Source: JACKDX01 sp964640175 (lineage in GTDB: Bacteria; Myxococcota_A; Polyangia; Polyangiales; GCA-016699535). From it: a stretch of 64,000 nt of DNA. The stretch is from assembly GCA_964640175.1 (NCBI GenBank), contig CAZXFW010000009.1, positions 47,739 through 111,738 of the forward strand, given 5' to 3'. This document shows positions 16,410 to 25,099 of the stretch, one piece after another; within the stretch, counting starts at the first letter, position 1; every line of letters begins with the position of its first letter. The position numbers and the translations under genes were made by a program. The notes beneath the pieces are model-generated. The model was not told the origin of the DNA and did no database searches. It saw only the letters and a list, made by a program, of their open reading frames with translations.

Positions 16410-18662
16410 CTATAGATCAGAGGATACTTCGAAAAAATCAGCAATGCCGCTTTCTACATTGTACATGCAACCTACAATTTTGATGTGTTGTTTCTGAACG
16501 CGTTCGCGAATGGGTTGGCTTTTCTCGAGAATTTTCTGAATGGTATGTTGTACGTGGATGCGCGATGCCTTATCGACACATGCCTGTTTTTCTTCAAGAG
16601 AAGCATGTCCCCAGTGGTTGATGCAGTCTATATTGATGGTTTCATGGACTTCGCCTAACATTTGATCAACATGTGGGGTGTTTGTATCACTTCCCGTTGC
16701 GTGAGGGTGACGGCGATTAATGGCTTCATAAAAGGCATTGTTATGGGAGTGACCCATAACAACAATCAGCTTGACGCCATCAATTTCAGTTGCGTATTCC
16801 AAGCTGCCCAGTACGCTTTTGTCAGTCCAGTTGGCAGTGCTTCGTACGCACGAGATATCGCCTAGGCCGACATCAAAGATCGCTTCGATCGGAGTGCGTG
16901 AACTCGTGCCTGCAAAGACAATTGCCAGCGGATGCTGTTCTTTTTCCGTGATGATTCGAGCCCGCGGCACGTCACGCACTAACGGTTGCCCGATGGCGAA
17001 TCGTTGATTTCCATCTTTGAGAATTTGAAGGACTTGATCTGGTGTGATGCGGTCTTGAAGCTCTCGAGATGAAAGATCAACAAATTCAATCTGATCTTCG
17101 ACATGTTCGTAGTGTTTCTTGAGCCCTGCTGTGCTCACTGTGATGCCCCGAGCTGGGGCGATTTCATCCTGGAATTCCACGATTAAGCTCAGAACGTCGG
17201 GATCGATATAATCGGTTCGGCGTGCGTCAATCATCACGTGGCTAGAAGGAGGAACTTCATTAAACGCATTTGACAAGGTGAGCCGGCTGAGAAAACTCAC
17301 CTGATTGGACAGTTCGATTCGTAGCACCTCGTCGCCCACATGTTTTTCTAATATGCGACGCAAAGGTTTGCGCTGGTTACTTCGAAGAATGAAGGCAATG
17401 CTAACGGCCAGACCAATCATGACACCCACCAGAAGGTCCGTGACAAGGATCATGACCACTGTGGTGATGAAGGGTAGGAACATGTTCAGGCCTTGTTCCC
17501 ACATCTGGCGAAACAGCTTAGGCGATGCAAGCTTTAGACCTGTTGCGATGAGAATGGCAGCCAATGCAGAGAGTGGGATTCGATTCAGCCATACAGCAAA
17601 GAAAGTGACGGATACTAATAATAATATTCCATGGAGTATCGTGGACAGCTTGGTTTTGGCTCCCGTGTTGATGTTAACCGAACTGCGGATAATGACTGAG
17701 GTGACAGGAATGCCTCCGATGAGGCCGGCAGTGACATTGCCTACCCCTTGTGCAATCAGCTCTCGATTGGGCGGCGAGACCCGGCGGCTTGGGTCAATTT
17801 TATCAACGGCTTCTAGGTTTAAAAGAGTTTCGAGTGAGGCGACCAGTGCTAAGGTGATTGCAGCCGTGAAGACGGCAGGGTTAGTAATGTGAGAAACATC
17901 AGGAAATTGAAAGAACTTGAGAAGCTCCCCCGCACTGTCAGCCAACGGGACTTGTACAAGATGAGAGTCGCCGATTTGCCAACGCGTGCCTGTGGCAAAT
18001 ACATCGAAGATAAAGCCTCCAAGGATACCTAGAACGACCACCACTAAAGGAGCAGGGATGGGTGAACGGCTTAGGCGTTGACTTTTCCCCCATGCGAATA
18101 GAAGCGCGAGTGAAAGAATTCCTATCAGGGCAGCCCCGATATGTAAGTCGTAGAGAGTTTGTAGAAGTTCAGAAAACGTGTTGGCCTTATCAGGCTGGTG
18201 AAAAGACATTTCACCGCTAGGGTCGGGGTCATGTCCTAGCAAATGTGGAATTTGTTTGAGGATAAGAATCAATCCAATGGCTGCAAGCAAGCCTTTGATC
18301 ACGCTGGAAGGGACAAAGTCAGCAATGGCACCCGCTCGCACCATGCCAAGCACGATTTGGAGCAGTCCCGCCAGGACTAACGCCAACAAAAAGGCTTCGA
18401 AGGAGCCGAGAATAGCAAGTTGTGCAGCAACGACCGTAGTAAGACCGGCAGCAGGTCCGCTGACACTGGTATGTGACCCACTGATCAGGCCAACAACAAT
18501 TCCTCCAACAATCCCCGAAAGAATACCAGAAAAAAGTGGTGCATCGGACGCCATGGCGATGCCAAGACACAAGGGCAGCGCCACCAGAAACACGACCAAT
18601 CCGGCCGAAATGTCTGCTCCAAAATGTTTAAGACGATGTGGGGTAGTTGTCTCGTAGGTCAT
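16410..18662 (-). CDS. SulP-family anion transporter with STAS and degenerate carbonic anhydrase domain
   Basis: This inner-membrane SulP transporter is likely for bicarbonate or sulfate. Residues 1-425 hold the transporter core with family motifs (ALPLCLGIAMAS near residue 30, SGPAAGLTTVV near 70, GGIPVTSVIIRSS near 320). A STAS domain covers about 430-520. From about 540 to the end is a beta-carbonic-anhydrase-like domain (FDVGLGDISCVR, LEYATEIDGVKLIVVMGH). The catalytic motif expected as CxDSR reads GTSSR at 585-589. In the second motif His638 is kept but the partner cysteine is Asn641. Two of three zinc ligands and the catalytic Asp are therefore missing, and the domain cannot be a normal carbonic anhydrase. 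SulP-carbonic anhydrase fusions are known. A regulatory or scaffold role for this dead domain is inferred. Confidence 0.92.
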   Translation of the reverse strand: MTYETTTPHRLKHFGADISAGLVVFLVALPLCLGIAMASDAPLFSGILSGIVGGIVVGLISGSHTSVSGPAAGLTTVVAAQLAILGSFEAFLLALVLAGLLQIVLGMVRAGAIADFVPSSVIKGLLAAIGLILILKQIPHLLGHDPDPSGEMSFHQPDKANTFSELLQTLYDLHIGAALIGILSLALLFAWGKSQRLSRSPIPAPLVVVVLGILGGFIFDVFATGTRWQIGDSHLVQVPLADSAGELLKFFQFPDVSHITNPAVFTAAITLALVASLETLLNLEAVDKIDPSRRVSPPNRELIAQGVGNVTAGLIGGIPVTSVIIRSSVNINTGAKTKLSTILHGILLLVSVTFFAVWLNRIPLSALAAILIATGLKLASPKLFRQMWEQGLNMFLPFITTVVMILVTDLLVGVMIGLAVSIAFILRSNQRKPLRRILEKHVGDEVLRIELSNQVSFLSRLTLSNAFNEVPPSSHVMIDARRTDYIDPDVLSLIVEFQDEIAPARGITVSTAGLKKHYEHVEDQIEFVDLSSRELQDRITPDQVLQILKDGNQRFAIGQPLVRDVPRARIITEKEQHPLAIVFAGTSSRTPIEAIFDVGLGDISCVRSTANWTDKSVLGSLEYATEIDGVKLIVVMGHSHNNAFYEAINRRHPHATGSDTNTPHVDQMLGEVHETINIDCINHWGHASLEEKQACVDKASRIHVQHTIQKILEKSQPIRERVQKQHIKIVGCMYNVESGIADFFEVSSDL

Positions 18663-18801
18663 CGGTGCCAGTTAGGCCTGCGAGTAGTGTATACAAGCAA
18701 TCCCTGTCGGGAAATGCCCACGTGAGCTTTGAACTCTATACGATGTCAGCGGTGATTTCAATCCACGGGCATTAGTAACCCACACTGAGGTTAGTGGTCG
18801 T

Positions 18802-20280
18802 TTAATCGTGCTTGCTTGTAGGAGCAGTAGGGATGGGCGATTTGGCAACTTGACCAAGGTATTCAGGAAGATCTACCCCAGCCATTTTTGCAACCTCATG
18901 CAGAGGCGGCAAGCTTTTGACTAGATTGGACACGAAATTAGCGGTAGAAGACTCACCCGTGGCACCTGAGTCCCATACGGTGATTTTGTCGATCTTGATA
19001 TTTTGAATGGCTTCTACTTGCTTGGCCACGATGGCTTCGATTTTTTCGACCATAAGCAAAGTGGCTGCTGCTTTAGGGTCGCCTCCTGCACTTCGCATCA
19101 ACGCGTTGTAACCATCGGCTTTGGCTTGCAAGACTTGTGCAATGCCTTTGGCTTCGGCTTCGTATTGGGCCAAGATAGCATCCGCTCGGCCCTTGGCCTC
19201 GCGTCGGGTGCGCTCGGCTTCGGCTTCGGCTGCAATCTCGATCTTCTTACGGTCGACTTCTTGACGGACGATCTCTATGGCCGTCAAACGTTCTTGTTCG
19301 GCTCGCGCCTTGGCTTTTTGTACCTCGACGTCGGCGTCGTAACTTGCAACTTCCCCACGTCGACGTGCTTCTGCTTCCTTGACGGCAAGCTCTGCGTTGT
19401 AGGCTGCGATAGATGCCTTAGCATTGTTTTCGCCCTGTACAGCTGAAGCTTCTTGCTGCTGCACAAAGACACGCTGATCGGCGAGTGCCTCTTTCTCTCC
19501 TTTGATGGCACCAGCTTCTTGTTGCTGTACGTAAATGCGCTGATCGGCTTCAGCAGCTTTTTTCCCCTTCTGTGAGGATGCAATGTTCTCTGCCACGCGA
19601 ATTTCTTTTTCGCGTTCTGCTGACGATTGTCCAATCGCTCCAAGCTTATCTTGCTCGGCGACATCAACGCGGGCGCGATTGACAGCTTCTGCGGCTGCTT
19701 TTTTCCCGATACTCTCAATGTAGTCGGATTCATCCGTAATATCGGTGATGTTGACGTTGATCAGATACAAGCCGATTTTATTGAGCTCTGGCTCAACGTT
19801 CTTACGGATCGATTCCAGGAAGCTTTCGCGATCTTGATTGATTTGTTCGATCGTGAGGGATGCTACTGTCAAACGCAGTTGTCCAAAAATAATCTCGCGC
19901 GCCATATCTTCGATGCTGCGCTGCTCTAATCCTAACAGACGCTCCGCCGCATTGTTCATGATCTCAGGGTTAGTGCTGATGCCAACAGTGAACGTGCTCG
20001 GCACGTTGATACGAATGTTTTGGAGCGACAAAGCATTTTGCAGAGGAATCCCAATTGTCATCGGTGTGAGTGACAGGTATGCATAGTCTTGCACCAGTGG
20101 GAGGATCAACTTGCCACCGCCGTGGATGCAGTGTGCCGATTGCCCCTGGCCGACTTTGCCGTAGATCACTAGGATTTTGTCTGAAGGACAGCGTCGATAG
20201 CGTGAGCCTAAATACAGAAGAACGGTGGCGAAGATCACCACCGCAGCAAGGATGGCAAGTAATGTAAACGTGAATGGCAT
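18802..20280 (-). CDS. Flotillin-like SPFH-domain membrane protein
   Basis: This is a flotillin (FloT/YuaG-like) scaffold protein that organises membrane microdomains. An N-terminal transmembrane helix (about residues 5-25) is followed by an SPFH/band-7 domain to about 190. A long Ala/Glu/Lys/Arg-rich coiled coil (about 195-400) comes next, then a hydrophobic C-terminal region ending in a Pro/Lys tail. Inside the coiled coil a 22-residue unit is repeated (DQRIYVQQQEAGAIKGE and DQRVFVQQQEASAVQGE). At 492 residues it fits the family. A good ribosome binding site (AGGAGCTACC) precedes the ATG. The gene lies nine bases after an NfeD-like gene, the conserved bacterial pairing, so the two are almost certainly co-transcribed. 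Confidence 0.93.
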   Translation of the reverse strand: MPFTFTLLAILAAVVIFATVLLYLGSRYRRCPSDKILVIYGKVGQGQSAHCIHGGGKLILPLVQDYAYLSLTPMTIGIPLQNALSLQNIRINVPSTFTVGISTNPEIMNNAAERLLGLEQRSIEDMAREIIFGQLRLTVASLTIEQINQDRESFLESIRKNVEPELNKIGLYLINVNITDITDESDYIESIGKKAAAEAVNRARVDVAEQDKLGAIGQSSAEREKEIRVAENIASSQKGKKAAEADQRIYVQQQEAGAIKGEKEALADQRVFVQQQEASAVQGENNAKASIAAYNAELAVKEAEARRRGEVASYDADVEVQKAKARAEQERLTAIEIVRQEVDRKKIEIAAEAEAERTRREAKGRADAILAQYEAEAKGIAQVLQAKADGYNALMRSAGGDPKAAATLLMVEKIEAIVAKQVEAIQNIKIDKITVWDSGATGESSTANFVSNLVKSLPPLHEVAKMAGVDLPEYLGQVAKSPIPTAPTSKHD

Positions 20281-20289
20281 AGGTAGCTC

Positions 20290-20874
20290 CTAGGACGGTT
20301 GGCTTGCTGGTTTGACGATGAGTGTTTGCCCGTTTGCAATCCCCACGACTACCACGGGCGTGCCCGTAGTAAGTGAAGCGTCATGCTCTGCAATAGCGTC
20401 GGTAACGAACAAGCGACCACTGATGGAAACTTCCACTTTACCAGTGCTGCCTTGGTTTATGGATAAATAAACCCGGCCGTTCTGACCAATGGCGGTGGCT
20501 AAATTAAGGGTGCCGCTGGATTGTAATGAACGAAACCAGTGAAATAGCCGCGTTACCAACCATGTCGTGGCAAGCCCTGCAGCAACACCTCCGGCCGCAG
20601 CCAGCACGGGTCCTGTCGTGGCTTCTCGGTTTAACGCCAATCCTACAAGTCCAAACATTGTCAGAAAAGACGCAATCCCCTGAAACGACAACAGGCTAAA
20701 ACTAAGGTCGGCTGTTCCGGAGGTATCCAGATCGTGGCCACTATGGGTTTCCACGTCGCCATCTGCACCCAACAATTGAAAAACTAGCCAGATAGCGACA
20801 CTTACGCCACCTATTATCGAGGCTCCTAAAAAGACAAGGTCCACCGTAGACCAGGTGTTTATAAAATGAGGCAA
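20290..20874 (-). CDS. NfeD-like membrane protein, flotillin partner
   Basis: The 194-residue product has a first helix at about 10-33, two further helices at about 60-110, and a C-terminal OB-fold-like beta domain (about 120-190, with IGQNGRVYLSI and GTPVVVVGIANGQTLIV). This is the layout of short NfeD/YuaF proteins. Such proteins are encoded with flotillins and act with them at the membrane. The frame opens with a TTG at 20874 that would lie almost at the transcription start predicted from the promoter upstream. The true start may be the GTG ten codons later, or translation may be leaderless. The flotillin gene follows nine bases downstream. Confidence 0.85.
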   Translation of the reverse strand: MPHFINTWSTVDLVFLGASIIGGVSVAIWLVFQLLGADGDVETHSGHDLDTSGTADLSFSLLSFQGIASFLTMFGLVGLALNREATTGPVLAAAGGVAAGLATTWLVTRLFHWFRSLQSSGTLNLATAIGQNGRVYLSINQGSTGKVEVSISGRLFVTDAIAEHDASLTTGTPVVVVGIANGQTLIVKPASQPS

Positions 20875-20882
20875 ACGCCTAC

Positions 20883-20912
20883 ATTTTAGCAGTAGCCTAT
20901 CTTGTTGGTCAA
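20883..20912 (-). promoter_or_regulatory. Sigma70-type promoter of the nfeD-flotillin operon
   Basis: Reading leftward, TTGACC (20912-20907), an 18-base spacer and TAAAAT (20888-20883) form a near-consensus promoter. Transcription would begin within about ten bases of the annotated TTG start of the NfeD-like gene. Confidence 0.55.
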
Positions 20913-21026
20913 CTCCTAGACAGTGCAGTACTTGCGACGATTTTTACCGTTTCGCAGGTTTGAGGGAATACGACTACGATGAAACGTAGCTTTGGAGTGA
21001 TTGACATAGCGCAAGCTGCATTTGCA

Positions 21027-22175
21027 TTAATCCACAGCAACCAGGTCACGGCAGACTGCGTGATTGTCCCGTGAGGGATCATTGAGACACAGGGGATGCA
21101 CGCCATCGTTGGCTTGGTCCCCCGTGCTGCACGCAAAGGCGTTCCAAATCACGTTCGGATTGATGCCGGGCATGGCGTTGATTGCATGATGCGCGCCGGT
21201 CTCTGCGGCATGAGGTCGTGCACATTGAAACACGACGGTGGGGAAATCAGGATTGCATGCAAACTGTCCGTACGTGCATTTGCCGCCCCATACATCCGCA
21301 GTCACGGGCTCTTCGCCCAAGGGAGTTTCACTAGGCGTGTTTGTGTTGGCAGGAGTTTCTTGGTTGTCAGCGGCTGCCTCAGGTGGCGTCTGATTGCTCA
21401 ATGTGAAAACCAATGCGCCTTGCACCACAAGGTTAACGGGCGGAACGGATGACAAGCACGTGGTCATTTGATCGCTCTGGCCTTGGTACAACTGCGCGAT
21501 GCGTTCGTAGCTGTTTTGAGCGTTGTCACCCAAGAATTCCGCGCTCATGATTGGAGCGGGCACCTGACCGTTGCTAAATGTTGTGATCTCCGGATTCCAT
21601 ACGCGAAGCGCCCCATAAGTTGTCCACCGTGGATGATTGAGTATCCCTCGGAACGAGACAGTCAGTGTCTGATCGCGTGTAGATGTGGTGATGTGAAGAG
21701 ACGAGGCAGTTTGTTTGAGAGCCTCGAGATCTTCTTGGCATAGCACATCGTTGTGGCTGAGCTGATCGACCCAAGGTGTGGTGGATGCGTCAGTGAGCGC
21801 ATCGAGGCTTTTTGCGCCAAGATTGCTATCGGTTGTGGCTTGGCCTATCAGGGGCAATACCACAGCGGCATCTCCCAACCCAGCCAAAGACAACTGCGGA
21901 AAATCTTCTTGGTTCAGTAGTTGAACCGTAAGCGGCAGTTTCCAGTTGGCAAGCGGAACTCGGACGCCAGGTAGCTGCGCTTCGTGAAACTCGGCGATGA
22001 CTCCCAATGTCAGCGTTGCTTGATGTGGTGTGGATTCCGCAACGTCCAGGGTGCTCTGCCCAGAGAGATAGGAGAAACCGCCCGAAGATTCCGGGGCGCA
22101 GCCGATGAAGAGCATGCTCGCAACGAGCATGCTTGTGTAGAAATGTCTCAAGGTTGGCAGTGTTTCAAAAGTCAC
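21027..22175 (-). CDS. Predicted lipoprotein, last gene of a five-gene lipoprotein operon
   Basis: The start is taken as GTG at 22175 because AAGGGG lies nine bases ahead and the upstream gene stops four bases before it. An apparently longer frame would overlap that gene by over 100 bases. The 382-residue product has a signal sequence ending in the lipobox LFIGCAPE. The mature protein has a beta-rich N-terminal half, a Pro/Thr/Glu-rich linker (near residues 275-300) and a Cys-containing C-terminal segment (GGKCTYGQFACNPD, VFQCARPH, AFACSTGD, PLCLND, AVCRD) with six cysteines. No known family is recognised. Co-transcription with the four genes upstream suggests a shared envelope function, not yet identifiable. 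Confidence 0.75.
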   Translation of the reverse strand: MTFETLPTLRHFYTSMLVASMLFIGCAPESSGGFSYLSGQSTLDVAESTPHQATLTLGVIAEFHEAQLPGVRVPLANWKLPLTVQLLNQEDFPQLSLAGLGDAAVVLPLIGQATTDSNLGAKSLDALTDASTTPWVDQLSHNDVLCQEDLEALKQTASSLHITTSTRDQTLTVSFRGILNHPRWTTYGALRVWNPEITTFSNGQVPAPIMSAEFLGDNAQNSYERIAQLYQGQSDQMTTCLSSVPPVNLVVQGALVFTLSNQTPPEAAADNQETPANTNTPSETPLGEEPVTADVWGGKCTYGQFACNPDFPTVVFQCARPHAAETGAHHAINAMPGINPNVIWNAFACSTGDQANDGVHPLCLNDPSRDNHAVCRDLVAVD

Positions 22176-22179
22176 AGTT

Positions 22180-23391
22180 CTAGGCCCCTTCCTGATAACC
22201 ATTGCAACATAGTTCATTGCGCTTCGCATTATCGTCGCATGCGTCCTGACAATCCGCATCGTCCCATGCACACACAAACGCATTACAATCGGAAGGGTTT
22301 GCGGTGCATTGGCTTCTCTGTGCGTCTGTCAACGACAGCGTGCATGCTGCGGGAGGGGGGGCGTCCTCTTCTGTTTCTGGCTGAGAACACACTTCGTTTT
22401 TCAGAGCAGCAAAGTTTTTCCCGTCTTTAATTGGTGCTTGCTCAACGATGAATCCTGCCCAAGAGGGTGCTCGAACTGGAAATGCCATAAAGCTACTGGG
22501 GTTTTCGATGTCGGTTCGAAAGACGATGTCTTTATAGGTACACGTCGCATCGGATGCCTCGCGTAAAGGAACGGCTGCTACCCGAAGTTCTTGTTGAATC
22601 CGAAGTGTGGCTGCAGAGGTGAGTGAAGGTTGAGTGTAAAGCTCGCCATCGATTACATACACTGGTTCTGCATACACTGTGAGATTGAATGGAAGTTCGC
22701 TGTAATCGCCATCTTCGCACGGAAATTGAATATGGCTCGCTGCAAAATCTGTGAGATCAATACTGCCGGTGAAATCTTCTGAATAATAGTATCGTCCAGC
22801 GATGCCACCGCCAGGAATGTTTACGGGTAAAGCATCTCCGATTGCAAAACCTCCAAACGAAAAAATTCGTTTTTGATGAATCGATAGTCCTGAAGTAACA
22901 ACCGCACTATCCAATTGGCAGCTTTTGCTCTCTCTAGTGTGCTCGCACGGTTCAGAGGTAGGTTCAAGCGCGGTCGAGTTGTGAGTGTCAAAGCGCATGA
23001 TGTCCCAGTGCATCAACAAATCAGTCCGCTGAATGCCCGTATTGCCATTGGACCACGAGCAATCGTTGCTTTGCTGCCATGCCATAAGATAAGGCGTACA
23101 TAGCGTCGGATTGCTTGAATTTATTTCAGGATGCCAGTCTGTCGAATGCAATAACATGTCATCGTTAACGCCAAAGCCCTTATTTCCCACAACTATTTCG
23201 GTAAAATGCGGTGAAAGTGTGGTGGTACCTACGAGGTGCGCTCCATGGCATTGCATGATGCCTACATGATTAGCTTCCGAAGACAGTTCGTCTCCAGTCT
23301 CGGCTGCACAGCTTAGACATAATAGAGACCAGCACAGCACCAATGATAGGCCCCATTTGCGTGAGTTTAGATCGATTATGTTTGTGTTCAT
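22180..23391 (-). CDS. Predicted lipoprotein with Cys-rich tail, operon gene 4
   Basis: The 403-residue product begins with a signal sequence ending in LCLSCA (lipobox). The ribosome binding site AGGAAAAAACC precedes the ATG, nine bases after the previous gene. The mature protein has many cysteines, histidines and tryptophans in its first half (DCSWSNGNTG, LLMHWDIMRF). A beta-rich middle follows, and a short acidic Pro linker (EEDAPPPAAC) leads to a C-terminal module with eight closely spaced cysteines (QCTANPSDCNAFVCAW, DCQDACDD, LCCNG). That module looks like a small disulfide-rich domain exposed outside the cell. I do not recognise a family. Confidence 0.75.
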   Translation of the reverse strand: MNTNIIDLNSRKWGLSLVLCWSLLCLSCAAETGDELSSEANHVGIMQCHGAHLVGTTTLSPHFTEIVVGNKGFGVNDDMLLHSTDWHPEINSSNPTLCTPYLMAWQQSNDCSWSNGNTGIQRTDLLMHWDIMRFDTHNSTALEPTSEPCEHTRESKSCQLDSAVVTSGLSIHQKRIFSFGGFAIGDALPVNIPGGGIAGRYYYSEDFTGSIDLTDFAASHIQFPCEDGDYSELPFNLTVYAEPVYVIDGELYTQPSLTSAATLRIQQELRVAAVPLREASDATCTYKDIVFRTDIENPSSFMAFPVRAPSWAGFIVEQAPIKDGKNFAALKNEVCSQPETEEDAPPPAACTLSLTDAQRSQCTANPSDCNAFVCAWDDADCQDACDDNAKRNELCCNGYQEGA

Positions 23392-23400
23392 GGTTTTTTC

Positions 23401-25023
23401 CTAGTGGCTGTTGCTTTGGGTAAGAGTCGATCCGTCTAGAGTGCTGCACGTCATCGGTTTGTTTTGGTTAGAGAAACGAACCATCTCGTTTTCAAACGCA
23501 TGGTCGATAAAAAATACGCCAGGGTGGCTATCAGAAGTTCGTAACTTGATGTCGTGTTTGGAGCGCTCGCACTCTGTCGGATCGGTTTGACTAAGGCTTG
23601 GATCAGCAGTGCATGCCCCAAGACTGTAATTCCGCCACGTTGATTGCTCGGAATTGCGATCAACGTAATAGGCTCCTGTGCCGGTGGAGTCTGGCCCGAA
23701 AGGAGCCAAAATGGCCTGCCAGGGGATGTCCTGACTCGCTCCTAATGCAACCGCTGCCTCATTCACTGTGCCTGTCCACACAGAATCCTCAAGAGGTGCT
23801 TGTACTAAGATTTGAACGGGGATGGTTTGGTGACTGGATTGGTTTGACCAGAATCCAATCGAATACAAGGCGAGTGTTTTTTGCACTTCATTGGGACTGA
23901 TTTTCCATTCAACCTCTCCGAATCCGGAACAGATTGTATCCACGAGAAAATTTCCATTGGCAGAACGCGGATCATTTTCTACGCCGTCGGGCGGACACGT
24001 ACGGCCGCCTCCAATTTTTTCAGAAAGCTGTGCAATGATGAGGTTGCCAAAATGGAACGTGTAGTTTGTAGCCTCAAATAGATTGGAAGGATTGGTTGCT
24101 GCACCGAAGATTCCGCGTTGAATGATTTTATGTACAAAATTCCAAGACGCGATTTCCACCGCTTTGTACACTAAAGCGTCAACAATCAGACTCCATGTGA
24201 AACTTGGGAAGTTGCGAATGCCGGTCCATATCCTCTGTGCTCTTCCGGGTTGGGCTAAGGCCATTTCTTCCGATACTTCCTCGGCAACGTCATCGCCTTG
24301 CCGTGTGATGAAACGCCACACCGAACGCATGACAGAGCTGAACTTTTGCATCAAGACGGGTACCATTCCGTGGACTTCGCCTGGTTTGATGAACCGTTCT
24401 TTCAGTTCTTCGGCCACTGCACGGTTAAGCTTGGCAGAACTAAGCAACTCAGCCGCAGCCACTTCACCGCTCTCGCGGAGCGCAGCCTCGTACGCATCGC
24501 GAATTGCAGTCAAATGCACATCGGTTAGGGTTTCGCCATTGCCGGTAGCAATGCGGGCAAAAGCGTCCACTTGTTCGAATGTCAACGGATGATTACCATT
24601 AACTCGCGACAAATTACGTTTGATATGCTCAGTGTACTCTTCTTGAACTTGCTCGGGGCTCATTTCTGGAGGGAAGCTCGGCATGGTGTCGATGATCTGG
24701 GTACGTATCTGCAGCAGTGTGTCATCGAGTATATGGGTCTTCGGGCCGATTAGTTCGGACAGTTCGTAGCCTCCGTCTTCAAGGACCAATGTTCCTGCTC
24801 TGGCTGCACGAGCAAGCAACGCAGAATTGACCGATCCCTCACCTTTAGCTTCAAACATCCCTCCCACAACAGCAACGCTCCAAAACCATAATTGTGTACA
24901 GACCAATTGTCCTCGGTCGCTTTGTGCATTTCGAAAATGATCGAATGCGTCTTGGTCGGCACTTGGAGCGCAAGACCATAACAGTAAGCTGATGCATAGA
25001 ATACTAATGATACGAGTCCACAT
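23401..25023 (-). CDS. Predicted lipoprotein with membrane-interacting helices, operon gene 3
   Basis: The 540-residue product has a signal sequence ending in LLLWSCAPS (lipobox). The ribosome binding site AAGGAAAAG lies ahead of the ATG. The first half after the signal is helical and charged, including an EF-hand-free acidic stretch (SPEQVQEEYTEHIKRN). Around residues 270-340 lie amphipathic or hydrophobic helices with a Gly/Ala/Asn-rich link (IQRGIFGAATNPSN). The last third is beta-like with four cysteines. No family is recognised. It sits between a multi-helix membrane protein and two further lipoproteins, with 76 and 9 bases of spacing, so a complex in the envelope is a reasonable guess. 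Confidence 0.75.
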   Translation of the reverse strand: MWTRIISILCISLLLWSCAPSADQDAFDHFRNAQSDRGQLVCTQLWFWSVAVVGGMFEAKGEGSVNSALLARAARAGTLVLEDGGYELSELIGPKTHILDDTLLQIRTQIIDTMPSFPPEMSPEQVQEEYTEHIKRNLSRVNGNHPLTFEQVDAFARIATGNGETLTDVHLTAIRDAYEAALRESGEVAAAELLSSAKLNRAVAEELKERFIKPGEVHGMVPVLMQKFSSVMRSVWRFITRQGDDVAEEVSEEMALAQPGRAQRIWTGIRNFPSFTWSLIVDALVYKAVEIASWNFVHKIIQRGIFGAATNPSNLFEATNYTFHFGNLIIAQLSEKIGGGRTCPPDGVENDPRSANGNFLVDTICSGFGEVEWKISPNEVQKTLALYSIGFWSNQSSHQTIPVQILVQAPLEDSVWTGTVNEAAVALGASQDIPWQAILAPFGPDSTGTGAYYVDRNSEQSTWRNYSLGACTADPSLSQTDPTECERSKHDIKLRTSDSHPGVFFIDHAFENEMVRFSNQNKPMTCSTLDGSTLTQSNSH

Positions 25024-25099
25024 ACGACGTTCTTTTCCTTTTCTTGTTTGCTGAGACGCTTATCGTCTTTAATTGAAGCCCTGTTCGGGTAGTGGTGAG

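Noticed and set aside
18663..18801. Search for a terminator or promoter between the flotillin and SulP genes
   Set aside because: Only imperfect dyads and -35/-10 pairs with poor spacing were found, not strong enough to report.
20909..21136. A 75-codon leftward reading frame after the last lipoprotein gene
   Set aside because: It overlaps the 3' end of the lipoprotein gene in another frame, contains the nfeD promoter on the same strand, and has no ribosome binding site or family signal.
22093..22135. Inverted repeat GAGCATGCT around a short centre inside the last lipoprotein gene
   Set aside because: It lies in the signal-peptide codons and results from repeated Met-Leu-Val-Ala-Ser codons; no regulatory position applies.
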